DNA of 64,000 bases from a bacterium (GTDB lineage Bacteria; Bacteroidota; Ignavibacteria; Kapaibacteriales; UBA7675), in the NCBI GenBank assembly GCA_030430495.1, contig JAUIKM010000024.1, forward strand, positions 25,509 through 89,508. The letters run 5' to 3'. Shown here in pieces: positions 41,670 through 49,884 of the stretch. The translations under genes were made by a program, and so were the position numbers. Every line of letters starts with the position of its first letter. Position 1 is the stretch's first letter. The notes under the pieces are model-generated. The model ran no database searches, was not told the DNA's origin, and saw only the letters and a program-made list of their open reading frames with translations.

Positions 41670-43619
41670 ATGGATAAAAGTCCAGTTATCGGATTTGTCC
41701 TGATTATCGCCCTGCTGATGGGATGGATGATCTACAACTCCTCCCAGCAAACCCCGAAACCCGCCGACACAACAACTGAAAATGCGGCCTCTCCGCAGAC
41801 CTCGGCGGACGACAAAACGAGCTTTGACCCGCTGCCCGGCGTCGATGAAGAGATCGTGATCGACGCGGAATCGCCGGTGGACGGATCGCTGAGCCGCCGC
41901 GAAGACCCCGTGCAGTTCTACGATTCGGTTCTGCAGGAACGCGCCAACGGCCCCTACCGCATCATCACGATTGAAAACGACCTCTACCGCATCGAGCTGA
42001 ATTCACGCGGCGCCGTTTTTAAAGAATGGACGCTCAAAAACTATCTCAACTGGGACCGCGAACACGAAGTCCAGTTGATCCCCTACGATGAAAATCCGGG
42101 TGTATTCGGGGTTTCCTTCGCAACGCGCAAGTCGCGCAACGTCGATACGCGCAATCTCTACTTCGACATTGAGCACAACGGCAACGGCGACCACATTGTG
42201 CTGCAGGAAGGCGACTCATTGATGTTGACGGCTGTTCTGCCGCTCTCGACCGGCGGACGCATCGTCAAAGACTTCGTCTTCCGGTACGGCACATATAAAG
42301 TCGACGCCGGCGTGCGCATTGAAAACATGTCGGACCTGATTTTCAACCGCACGGTCAACGTCAGCTGGGAAAAAGGGCTGCGCTACCAGGAACAGAATAC
42401 GGTTGACGAGTCCAGCTTTGCGCGCGCATTCGTGGTCAGCGGCGGCGAGGAAATCGACCTGGATGCGGCGAGCGCCGACGATGAAGAAGATGTCGTCAAA
42501 GAGAAATCAAGCGGCACGATCGATTATTCCGCCATCAAGATCAAGTATTTCACCGCGGCAATGAAAACGCGCGGGACGGTGAGCGAAGACGCCACGGTCT
42601 ACCTGCAGGGCTCCAAGCGCAATGTGGAGCGCTCCGGCCTTGTGGAAAGTTATGCGATGAGCTACCGCATGCCGTATCGCCAGGCGGCCGCGGAGTACGA
42701 CTTCGAGCTCTACGTGGGGCCGCTGGACTACGACCGCGTGCACCAGTTCGGTCTGGAGCGCACGGTGGACTTCGGCTGGGGACCGATCGGCGTAATCGGC
42801 GAATACATCATCATGCCGTTTTTCAAGATGGTCCACAAGTTCATTCCGAACTACGGCGTGGCCATTCTGGTGATGTCCCTGCTGCTGAAGTTGATTCTCT
42901 CCCCGCTTTCGATGCCGCAGTTGCGCAATGCCGCCAAACAAAAACTGGTGGCGCCGCAGCTGGCCGAGATGCGCGAAAAATACAAAGACGACATGCAGGC
43001 GCAGCAGCGCGAGCAGATGCGCATTTTCAACGAACACGGCATCAGCATGATGCCCGGCTGTCTGCCGATGCTGCTGCAGATGCCGATTCTCTATGCGCTC
43101 TACATGCTGTTCCAGTCGGCGCTGGACCTGCGTCAGGCGCCGTTTATCGGCTGGATTCACGATCTTTCGCGTCCGGACGTGCTCGTGGATCTGGGCTTTA
43201 AACTTCCCTTCCTGGGACTGGATCACATCTCCGGCCTGGCGCTGGCGATGGGTATCACGATGTTTATCCAGCAGAAAATGACGATCACGGATCCGCGCCA
43301 GAAAGGCATTGTGTACATCATGCCGCTGATGCTGACGATCCTGTTCTCCAACTTCCCGGCCGGTCTGAACCTGTACTACTTTGTGTTTAACCTGTTGAGC
43401 ATTGCGCAGCAGACTTATATCACGAACTACTCACCCAAGCGCCCGACGCTGGAAGAACTGCGCGCCGCGCCCAAGAAAAAGAGCTGGTTGCAGCAGAAGA
43501 TGGACGACGCGCAGGCGATGGCCGCCGCGCAGGGACGTCCGATCCCCGGTCAGAATATGGACAAACAGTTCGAAAACCCGAACAAACGGAAGCGCAAACG
43601 CAAACCCAAAAAGCGTTGA
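41670..43619 (+). CDS. yidC: Membrane protein insertase YidC
   Basis: YidC inserts and folds inner-membrane proteins, alone or with SecYEG. The 649-residue protein has an N-terminal membrane segment (MDKSPVIGFVLIIALLMGWM), a large periplasmic beta-rich domain (about 90-370), and the conserved membrane core from about residue 395 (MPFFKMVHKFIPNYGVAILVM, then GCLPMLLQMPILYALYMLF, DLRQAPFIGWIHDLSRPD, and the last helices ending LNLYYFVFNLLSIAQQTYI). It ends in a Lys/Arg-rich tail. The ATG at 41670 is set by family alignment; an in-frame GTG at 41589 overlaps the yidD stop. Confidence 0.96.
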   Translation: MDKSPVIGFVLIIALLMGWMIYNSSQQTPKPADTTTENAASPQTSADDKTSFDPLPGVDEEIVIDAESPVDGSLSRREDPVQFYDSVLQERANGPYRIITIENDLYRIELNSRGAVFKEWTLKNYLNWDREHEVQLIPYDENPGVFGVSFATRKSRNVDTRNLYFDIEHNGNGDHIVLQEGDSLMLTAVLPLSTGGRIVKDFVFRYGTYKVDAGVRIENMSDLIFNRTVNVSWEKGLRYQEQNTVDESSFARAFVVSGGEEIDLDAASADDEEDVVKEKSSGTIDYSAIKIKYFTAAMKTRGTVSEDATVYLQGSKRNVERSGLVESYAMSYRMPYRQAAAEYDFELYVGPLDYDRVHQFGLERTVDFGWGPIGVIGEYIIMPFFKMVHKFIPNYGVAILVMSLLLKLILSPLSMPQLRNAAKQKLVAPQLAEMREKYKDDMQAQQREQMRIFNEHGISMMPGCLPMLLQMPILYALYMLFQSALDLRQAPFIGWIHDLSRPDVLVDLGFKLPFLGLDHISGLALAMGITMFIQQKMTITDPRQKGIVYIMPLMLTILFSNFPAGLNLYYFVFNLLSIAQQTYITNYSPKRPTLEELRAAPKKKSWLQQKMDDAQAMAAAQGRPIPGQNMDKQFENPNKRKRKRKPKKR

Positions 43620-43645
43620 TCCGCGCTACGCGGGGACAATGACTT

Positions 43646-43687
43646 AAACACGGCCGGGGGGGGACTCTCCGGCCGTGGTGTTTTAAA
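43646..43687 (+). terminator. Terminator after yidC
   Basis: A GC-rich stem around AACACGGCCGG and CCGGCCGTGGTGTT is followed by TTTT, starting about 25 bp after the yidC stop codon. Confidence 0.75.
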
Positions 43688-43860
43688 CAGACGGCGCGCG
43701 GCCGCGCGCAGGGAGCGAAGACCTGATTGTTTCTCACCTGCGTCCGGACGACGCTGATCGGCGCGGAGCTTCAATCTGCATGACTAACAAGAGGGGCTTT
43801 AAAGGGCTGTTGCAACGGGTTGTTTCAGGCGGCGGAAAAGCGGCGGGCTTTAAAACAACA

Positions 43861-43888
43861 ACAGCGAAACGCCGAAACGCTTCGCTGT
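43861..43888 (-). terminator. Hairpin downstream of tRNA-His
   Basis: ACAGCGAA and TTCGCTGT form an 8-bp stem just past the 3' end of tRNA-His, followed on the minus strand by a moderately T-rich run (TGTTGTTTT). A likely terminator for the tRNA transcript. Confidence 0.5.
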
Positions 43889-43895
43889 CGATTCA

Positions 43896-43972
43896 TGGGG
43901 TGGACGACGGGACTCGAACCCGCGACAGCCAGAACCACAATCTGGAGCTCTACCAACTGAGCTACGCCCACC
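43896..43972 (-). tRNA. tRNA-His (anticodon GTG)
   Basis: The minus strand folds as a cloverleaf: acceptor GTGGGCG/CGTCCAC, D arm AGCTCAGTTGGTAGAGCT, anticodon stem CCAGA/TCTGG with loop TTGTGGT (anticodon GTG), and T arm GCGGG TTCGAGT CCCGT. The extra G at -1 (43972) faces the C discriminator (43899), as histidyl-tRNA synthetase requires. The next three bases read CCA, so the 3' end may be encoded. Confidence 0.95.
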
Positions 43973-44278
43973 ATGAAATTCTGAAGGGCACAAAGATACA
44001 AAAAAGGCCCAGCCACTCCAAGAAGAATAATACCCCCCTGTTTTCGATGCAATTGGCCTCGTTGCACGTCAGTCCAAAGTTTCTTAATTTTGTCGGTTCA
44101 CGATTGCCCTACCCTCGTTGAAGCAATTGCAGCAGCAAAGGCAGTTACAGGCAAATCAGGGGCGGTGTCTTTCTGTCTGCGGGTCCGTCGGGCGGCGACG
44201 GGACAAACACATTCAGCGGAAACTCGAGCGCAGCGGCGCTCTGCCGACAATCCGGGATAACCCCGCTTCCACGTTACT

Positions 44279-45088
44279 ATGCAACTGACAGATCTGATTG
44301 CGCACATAAACGCAACGCTGCCGCCGACTTCGGCAATGGACGGCGACCGCATCGGTCTTCAGGTGCAGAGCGCCCGCACGGAAGTGCAGTATGTGCTGAC
44401 GTGCATGGAGGTGACGGACGCGGTGGTCGACGAAGCTATCAGTTCGGGCGCCGACTGCATCCTGGCGTTTCATCCGCTCGTTTTTATACCGCTGACGGAA
44501 ATAAACGAGGACGGCAGGGTTGGGCGTCTATGCACGAAGCTCATTCGCGCCGGTATCGCCCTGGTGGTGGCGCATACAAATTTTGACGCGTACCCGGAGG
44601 GTACAAGCACAATTCTGGCCCGTAAATTGAATATGTCAATTGACGGGTTTTTGCGTCCGGACCAAACGGACGCGACGCGCGGGATGGGCGTTCTGGCGCA
44701 CCCGCCGCAAGCGCTGAGCGCCGCGGACCTGCTCGAACGCGTCGAGGCCGTCTGCGGCAATCCGCTGCGGTATTCGCGGGGACCGGAAACGATCCGGCGC
44801 GTGGCGATTCTGGGCGGCAGCGGCATGTCGTTTTTCCCGGACGCAGCACGGGCAGGCGTGGACGCCTTCATTACAGCCGACGTCAAGTACCACGACTTTC
44901 ATCGTGCGGACGGGCGTCTGATGCTGGTGGATCCCGGTCATTACGAGATGGAACAGTTCAATGCCGAAGGTCTGGCATCGCTGCTCCGCCCGCTGGCGGA
45001 GGGCAAAAACGACCTTGAGGTGACCGTTTCGGCGGTCAATACAAATCCGGTTTGTTATTACCGCTCCGGCAGTGACAGACCAGCTTGA
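44279..45088 (+). CDS. Nif3-like dinuclear metal-centre protein
   Basis: Member of the Nif3/YbgI family (also annotated GTP cyclohydrolase 1 type 2 homologue), ring-shaped hexamers with a two-metal site whose cellular role is not settled. The 269-residue protein has metal-ligand regions AFHPLVF (about 63-69), AHTNFDAYPEGT (about 98-109) and the C-terminal DPGHYEMEQFN. The first ligand motif usually reads HHP; here it is FHP. Followed after 48 bp by the zinc-ribbon coiled-coil gene, an arrangement also seen in other bacteria. Confidence 0.9.
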   Translation: MQLTDLIAHINATLPPTSAMDGDRIGLQVQSARTEVQYVLTCMEVTDAVVDEAISSGADCILAFHPLVFIPLTEINEDGRVGRLCTKLIRAGIALVVAHTNFDAYPEGTSTILARKLNMSIDGFLRPDQTDATRGMGVLAHPPQALSAADLLERVEAVCGNPLRYSRGPETIRRVAILGGSGMSFFPDAARAGVDAFITADVKYHDFHRADGRLMLVDPGHYEMEQFNAEGLASLLRPLAEGKNDLEVTVSAVNTNPVCYYRSGSDRPA

Positions 45089-45136
45089 TGGTGAAACTAG
45101 CGTCAAATCTCAGAATATATTGAGCAGGAAGCAGAT

Positions 45137-45874
45137 ATGAAGGTCCGTGAAGAGTTGCAACGGCTCGCTGCGTTGAGCGCCATCGATATCGAACTCCACG
45201 ATCTCCGCGAGGAGCTGGGCGATCTGCCCTTTGAGGTGGAGCAGATGGAAGAAGACCTCGCCGCGGTTGTGGGCCGTATGGAGGAAACCTCGCAGAAGAT
45301 CAAGGACCTTGTTCAGTTCCGCACCGACGCGCGCATCTCCACCAAAGACATGGAAGAGCGCGTTAAAAAGCTGGCCGAACAGCAGTTCCAGGCGCGGAAC
45401 AACAAGGAATTCGACGCAATCACGAAAGAAATCGAGAACCTGCAGCGCGAACGTCGCCGCATCGAGGAAGAGCTTGGCTCGTCCAACCTGACCGAGGAAA
45501 ACCTGAAACGCACCAGGGACGGCCAGGAAGCTGAATTCCTGGAAGCCAAGGAGCGTCTGGCCGCCAAGGAACGCGAACTCAAAGCGCTTTCCAGCGATCA
45601 GAACGAAGAAATGGCCGCTCTGCTCAAACAGCGTGAAGAACTGCTGGAACAGCTGACGGGCGAACATCGCGAGATGTACGAACGCATCCGCTCCTACCAC
45701 TACAACCCCGTGGTCAGGATCCACAAAGGTAGCTGCTCCGGCTGCTACAATTTTGTGCCGCCCCAGCGCATTGTCGAAATGCGCAAATACCGCAAACTGG
45801 AAATCTGCGAAAACTGTGGACGCCTGATGTATCCCGAGGAAATGGAAATCCCCGCGGAAATGACGGTTTCCTGA
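45137..45874 (+). CDS. Coiled-coil zinc-ribbon protein (DUF164/CT398 type)
   Basis: The 245-residue protein is a long helical hairpin (about residues 5-185, Glu/Lys/Arg-rich heptads) capped by a four-cysteine zinc ribbon (CSGC and CENC, about 199-228). This is the DUF164/CT398-like family, thought to bind nucleic acid or flagellar/type III components in some species; its role here is open. A good ribosome-binding site (AGGAAG) precedes the ATG. It follows the Nif3-like gene and precedes rnpB. Confidence 0.88.
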   Translation: MKVREELQRLAALSAIDIELHDLREELGDLPFEVEQMEEDLAAVVGRMEETSQKIKDLVQFRTDARISTKDMEERVKKLAEQQFQARNNKEFDAITKEIENLQRERRRIEEELGSSNLTEENLKRTRDGQEAEFLEAKERLAAKERELKALSSDQNEEMAALLKQREELLEQLTGEHREMYERIRSYHYNPVVRIHKGSCSGCYNFVPPQRIVEMRKYRKLEICENCGRLMYPEEMEIPAEMTVS

Positions 45875-45951
45875 TCGCAGCAGGCATGATGGTCGGCGGG
45901 CGCCGCGACACACACAGACCGGCGCCCACCTTTGAATATTGACAATTTGAG

Positions 45952-46373
45952 TTCCACGGGGAAAACGGGCAGCCGCGGAGCGCTTCGGCGCTGCGAGGAA
46001 AGTCCGAACTCCACAGAACAGCATGCCGGCTAACGGCCGGACGGCGATGCCCAGGCAAAGCCGATGGAAAGTGCCACAGAAAATATACCGCCTCCGCTCC
46101 GGCGGAGGTAAGGGTGAAAAGGCGAGGTAAGAGCTCACCGCTTTGGTGGTAACATCAAAGGCAGGGTAAACCCCATGCGGAGCAAGGTCAAATAGGGCGC
46201 CGCCGGCCCCGGCCCCCGGGTTGTTCGTCCGGGTGTCCGTCGCGTTCGCGCGGCGGTTGCGGCGTCGGGTAGACTGCAGGAGGGCGATGGAGACATCGCT
46301 CCCAGATAAATGGCTGCCTCTTTCCGGTCAAACGGAAACAGACAGAATTCGGCTTACAGTTTTCTTCGTGGAA
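45952..46373 (+). ncRNA. rnpB: RNase P RNA, bacterial type A-like
   Basis: The catalytic RNA of RNase P. A 15-bp P1 helix closes the molecule: 45952-45966 pairs with 46359-46373. Conserved regions are visible: GAGGAAAGTCCGAACTCCAC at 45995-46014, GGTAAGAGCTCACCG near 46126-46140, GGTAAACCCC near 46166, AGATAAATGGCTGCC at 46303-46317 and ACAGAATTCGGCTTA near 46342-46356. Length is about 422 nt. It lies 78 bp after the zinc-ribbon gene and 5.3 kb from rnpA. Confidence 0.93.
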
Positions 46374-46482
46374 CCATTTTATCCTCCCCACCGGGTGATC
46401 ACACACACACTTCGAGCGGCCCCGCGGCGGACGCCCGACCTTGTGTCTACATTCTTCCAACCGATCCATCCAGGATGCGAAA

Positions 46483-46803
46483 ATGAGTGATCGACTCGGC
46501 AAATTGCTTGAATTCTACAATCAGGACAAAAACGACACATTCGTGCGCTACGGCATTGCGCTCGAATACAAGGCCACCGGCGATCTCGATGAAGCCGTCA
46601 AATGGCTCGAAGGCCTCCGCCAGAACTTCACCGCTTACCTGCCCACCTACTATCAACTCGGCGAAACCTACAGCAATATGGGCAACTACACCAAGGCACA
46701 GACCGTGCTCGAAGAGGGCATCCGCCTGGCGCGCCACGACAACGACAGCCACACGCTGTCGGAGCTGCAAGCGCTGCTGGACGAGGTCGAGGCCGAGCTC
46801 TAG
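46483..46803 (+). CDS. Small TPR protein
   Basis: The 106-residue protein consists of an N-terminal helix and about two TPR units (FVRYGIALEYKATGDLDEAV, then YYQLGETYSNMGNYTKAQTV), ending in a helix LSELQALLDEVEAEL. The ATG at 46483 follows AGGATG at about 7 nt; the frame is open 14 codons upstream without a better start. No signal peptide. Short stand-alone TPR proteins usually mediate protein contacts; partner unknown. Confidence 0.8.
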   Translation: MSDRLGKLLEFYNQDKNDTFVRYGIALEYKATGDLDEAVKWLEGLRQNFTAYLPTYYQLGETYSNMGNYTKAQTVLEEGIRLARHDNDSHTLSELQALLDEVEAEL

Positions 46804-47330
46804 TTCCCCCTCGCGCCGCTCACGTACGTTCCCCAATTAAATGGCACGCACTCCGGCCGACAGGTCGGCGCGGAGACTTTGTGCATCGCTTTGAGCGCCG
46901 TCACTTCGTTCGGCCCTCAGGCTGTTCGCGGTTTTCTCTTGTTCGTCATCGGGTCCGGGGTTGCGCACGCGGCAGCCGGCAGTCCCATAACGTGATTTAC
47001 CTTGCAGCGAAAATCGGGTAACCAGGGCAAATAAACCGCCATAATAGAACTGCGGTCATTCTCATTTTCGGCAGCCTCGCGGCAAGTGTCGAAACGCCGG
47101 ATCAATCGAATGAGGCGCGCAGATACTCGGCGCAGGGCTCCGACGCCTACGTCACCTGACACTCGCATTTTCATTTTAAACTTTGACCGGGATATAATAA
47201 ATCAGTAGATTGTGCGAATTCATTGAGGATTTAGCTTGCACGGTTTTACTGCCCTTAACATCCGCTGACTTCCTCAATGTACATGTCACTAAGCTTTCAA
47301 AGTTTTCACTGGTATTACTTGAGTACTGAT
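46804..47330. other. Spacer without gene
   Basis: About 530 bp with no convincing gene. Short open frames lack ribosome-binding sites and recognisable features. The right third, 47160-47330, is AT-rich and probably holds the promoter for the secreted pair that follows. Confidence 0.35.
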
Positions 47331-47654
47331 ATGAAAAATATCTTTGGTTTAACGGTCGCATTGGCGACCGCCATGATTCTGTGCGCTCCAGCCACTGGTC
47401 TGTCGGCGTTTGCACCGGAACACTTCAACGAAGAGCACAAAGATTGTTGCGAAAAACGGATCGTAGTGACTCCTGCCGGCGATCGATTGGAGGAACGATG
47501 GTTGTGCTACATGCCTGACCAGATCACCTCGACTCGACAATTTCACAAGGAATCAAACCGTGAAAACTCAAGACTTCTTGCCAAAGCTTATCATCCTGTT
47601 CGTTCTGATTTCACCGTTCCGCACTCAGGCCGCCGATCCTCAATTCAACATTGA
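47331..47654 (+). CDS. Small secreted protein (107 aa), overlaps next gene
   Basis: Unrecognised. The ATG at 47331 begins a clear signal peptide (MKNIFGLTVALATAMILC, cleavage expected near ATGLSA). The mature part has three cysteines (CC at about 41-42 and one in LCYMP) and a polar tail. Its last 95 bp overlap the next gene in a different frame, so the final 30 residues may be incidental or the real product may end differently. No strong ribosome-binding site is visible before the ATG. Confidence 0.5.
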   Translation: MKNIFGLTVALATAMILCAPATGLSAFAPEHFNEEHKDCCEKRIVVTPAGDRLEERWLCYMPDQITSTRQFHKESNRENSRLLAKAYHPVRSDFTVPHSGRRSSIQH

Positions 47655-48846
47655 AGAATCAGGCCGGCAGTGGTTTCGCTACCTGGATTTTCAGAACAAA
47701 TTTCAGTACTCCGCAGTCGATTACAAATTCGGCGAGGTTGCGGTTGCGACGAACAACGAGACTTACCGGGTAAACATGACGCCCTGGAATTCAGGCGGAA
47801 TTACCGTACAGAACTCGGGTGTTCAGGGCGATCAAAATGATCTGCTGCCGCACAGCCGCACGGAAAATTTCAGCCTGCCGGCGGAAGAAGGCGGACACAT
47901 TAATTTCTACCGCGCACTCGGCATGTGGGCTCCGAGCAACGCATTTCCGCCCGAACCCGATGATCCGCCGGGCGGCGGCCCCGGCAAGACGCCCTGGGAC
48001 GTTTCCGACAAAACAGAATGGGAAGTTCAATTGCGCCGCGTTTCCGACGAGGCCATTCTTGCAACGCTTGACAAGGTCGGCATTGAGTCCCACACCGACC
48101 CGTACTCGAATCCGTACTACGGCACGCAGCCCGGAGATGTCAATATTTCGCGTCCGATTCCCGCGGGTTACGGCGGCGAACGTGTTTACCTCCAGATAGT
48201 ACCGCGGCGTTGGGGGCCGACGCCTTACGGCATCTCATTGATGATGGATCCGCCGCACTGGGTTAACATTTCCGCCATCGTGGATGAATCCGGAACTGAA
48301 CTTTCTGCAAATGAGGCCGAATCGATTCGGCAGCAATGGTTTGAGGCGGTCATGCAATACAGCAGCGATGTTAAACAGGAGACCGGCCGGCTGCCGCAAC
48401 GCCCCTGGCTGTTCTGGCCGCACGAACAGCAGGTGTATTCAGAATCGTTTTTCCAGGATGAATGGGTCGACGGTAAACTTTGCCGCAGTGAAATTCCGCC
48501 GCCCGCTTCGTCGGGCCGTGGCGTCGGAGACGATCGCCTTGACAATGCAACAAGCCGCAAAGTCGTGCACGCGGCAACGCTCGAAAGCGTTTCGCCCAAT
48601 CCGCTCAGCGGCAACGTGTTAACTGTGAAAACGGGCGGATACACGGCAAGCAGTGTACAGCTTGAGCTGATAACGACCGAGGGACGCAGTCTGGGCCGAT
48701 TGTGGCGCGGCGAAAACCCACGCGGCGGTCAGTCGATCAATCTCGATCTGAGTCGTTACTCTCTCGCCAACGGCACATACGTTCTGGCGCTGAAAAATGA
48801 CCGGGAAGAAACGATCGCCAGCCAGACGTTTGTCGTGCAGGATTAA
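47560..48846 (+). CDS. Secreted protein with T9SS-type C-terminal domain
   Basis: A 428-residue exported protein of unknown function. It starts at a GTG (preceded by AAGGAA at 7 nt) with a signal peptide (MKTQDFLPKLIILFVLISPF, cleaved after TQA). The body, about 25-340, is beta-rich with aromatic residues and a Pro/Gly-rich patch (DDPPGGGPGKTPWD); no known enzyme motif was seen. The last 80 residues (from VSPNPLSGNVLTVKT, then LANGTYVLALKN) form a type A T9SS sorting domain. Probably surface-attached or released. Overlaps the small secreted gene before it. Confidence 0.72.
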   Translation: MKTQDFLPKLIILFVLISPFRTQAADPQFNIEESGRQWFRYLDFQNKFQYSAVDYKFGEVAVATNNETYRVNMTPWNSGGITVQNSGVQGDQNDLLPHSRTENFSLPAEEGGHINFYRALGMWAPSNAFPPEPDDPPGGGPGKTPWDVSDKTEWEVQLRRVSDEAILATLDKVGIESHTDPYSNPYYGTQPGDVNISRPIPAGYGGERVYLQIVPRRWGPTPYGISLMMDPPHWVNISAIVDESGTELSANEAESIRQQWFEAVMQYSSDVKQETGRLPQRPWLFWPHEQQVYSESFFQDEWVDGKLCRSEIPPPASSGRGVGDDRLDNATSRKVVHAATLESVSPNPLSGNVLTVKTGGYTASSVQLELITTEGRSLGRLWRGENPRGGQSINLDLSRYSLANGTYVLALKNDREETIASQTFVVQD

Positions 48847-49173
48847 ACGTTAAGCGCGTTTGCCTTCACCGTACAACGGCAATCCAGGGCGGTTAACGCA
48901 GCGGATCGGCAAATGGACGCGAGTAGGTTGACGGACGGCCGGCTCCCGCCCTGGTGGAGAATAACACATGCTGGTGGTGGCGACGGACCCAATTGGTTTC
49001 AGGGAGAAGTCTGTCCGGATTGAAACTCGGCAATGTTACTGCGCCAACTTAAACAGACGGTCAGTTTAACAACTGACAGACTTCGAGCCTGGGGCAACTG
49101 AATCCTGAAACAGGATAAATTCTCCGCATAAAACAACCGCTGCGCCGCCATTCCAATCAACGGCCCGGTTGAA
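48847..49173. other. Convergent spacer
   Basis: About 330 bp between the secreted protein and the leftward tsaC gene. A GTCAGTTTAACAACTGAC palindrome with one unpaired position lies at 49061-49078. No gene is seen. Confidence 0.35.
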
Positions 49174-49875
49174 TTAAACTCTGAACTCACAATCGCCGAC
49201 GTCTTCAAGCATCTGACGCGTAATCACGCCTTCTCGCAGAATGCGCGGAGGCTCCGAGGTGAGATCGACAATCGTTGAAGCCAGTCCGTGACGCGCAGTC
49301 CCACAGTCGACCAGGGCCGGTACGCGGCCGCCGAGTTGTTCGAGTGCTCCGGCCGCGCTGGAAGGCGCCGGTTTGCCGGCGATGTTCGCCGAACTGCCGA
49401 CCAGTCCTCCACAACGCTCAAGCAGCGCCAACGCCAGATCGTGATCCGGCACGCGAATGCCGACGCTGCTGCCGCCCGCCGTCACGATGTCAGGCACGTA
49501 CTGCGAGCGCCGGATAATGCTGGTCAACGGTCCCGGCATGAAAGCGCGCGCAAGCGTGTAGTAGAGCGGCGGAATATCGCGCGCATACGCCACGACGTCG
49601 TTGGGATGCGCCAGGTGGATAGTCATCGGATTGTTGAGCGGCCGGCTCTTGGCATCAAACACCCGGCGCACGGCCTGCGGGTTAAACGCATGCGCGCCGA
49701 TGCCGTACACCGTCTCCGTCGGAAATATCACCGGCAGACCGCGCATCAGAATGCTCGTTGCCGTTCGCAGTGCGCCATAGGGATCGTCGATGCCGTTTAA
49801 TATCGTCGTCATGACGAATTCGTGATCGGGCTCCGAAGACTGTTGATCTGCTGTGAATAGTGGTTGTATGTCCAT
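49174..49875 (-). CDS. tsaC: Threonylcarbamoyl-AMP synthase (Sua5/YrdC family)
   Basis: Makes threonylcarbamoyl-AMP from threonine, bicarbonate and ATP, the first step of the universal t6A37 tRNA modification. The YrdC fold signatures are present: RGLPVIFPTETVYGIGAHAF (about 45-64), then VFDAKSRPLNNPMTIHL, GPLTSIIRRS and GLVGSSANIAGKPAPSS. The 233-residue protein is a single-domain YrdC type, without the Sua5 C-terminal domain. The N-terminal 20 residues are not conserved, so ATG 49812 is an alternative start. It begins 9 bp after the substrate-binding lipoprotein stop, likely co-transcribed. Confidence 0.92.
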   Translation of the reverse strand: MDIQPLFTADQQSSEPDHEFVMTTILNGIDDPYGALRTATSILMRGLPVIFPTETVYGIGAHAFNPQAVRRVFDAKSRPLNNPMTIHLAHPNDVVAYARDIPPLYYTLARAFMPGPLTSIIRRSQYVPDIVTAGGSSVGIRVPDHDLALALLERCGGLVGSSANIAGKPAPSSAAGALEQLGGRVPALVDCGTARHGLASTIVDLTSEPPRILREGVITRQMLEDVGDCEFRV

Positions 49876-49884
49876 GTGTTTAAC

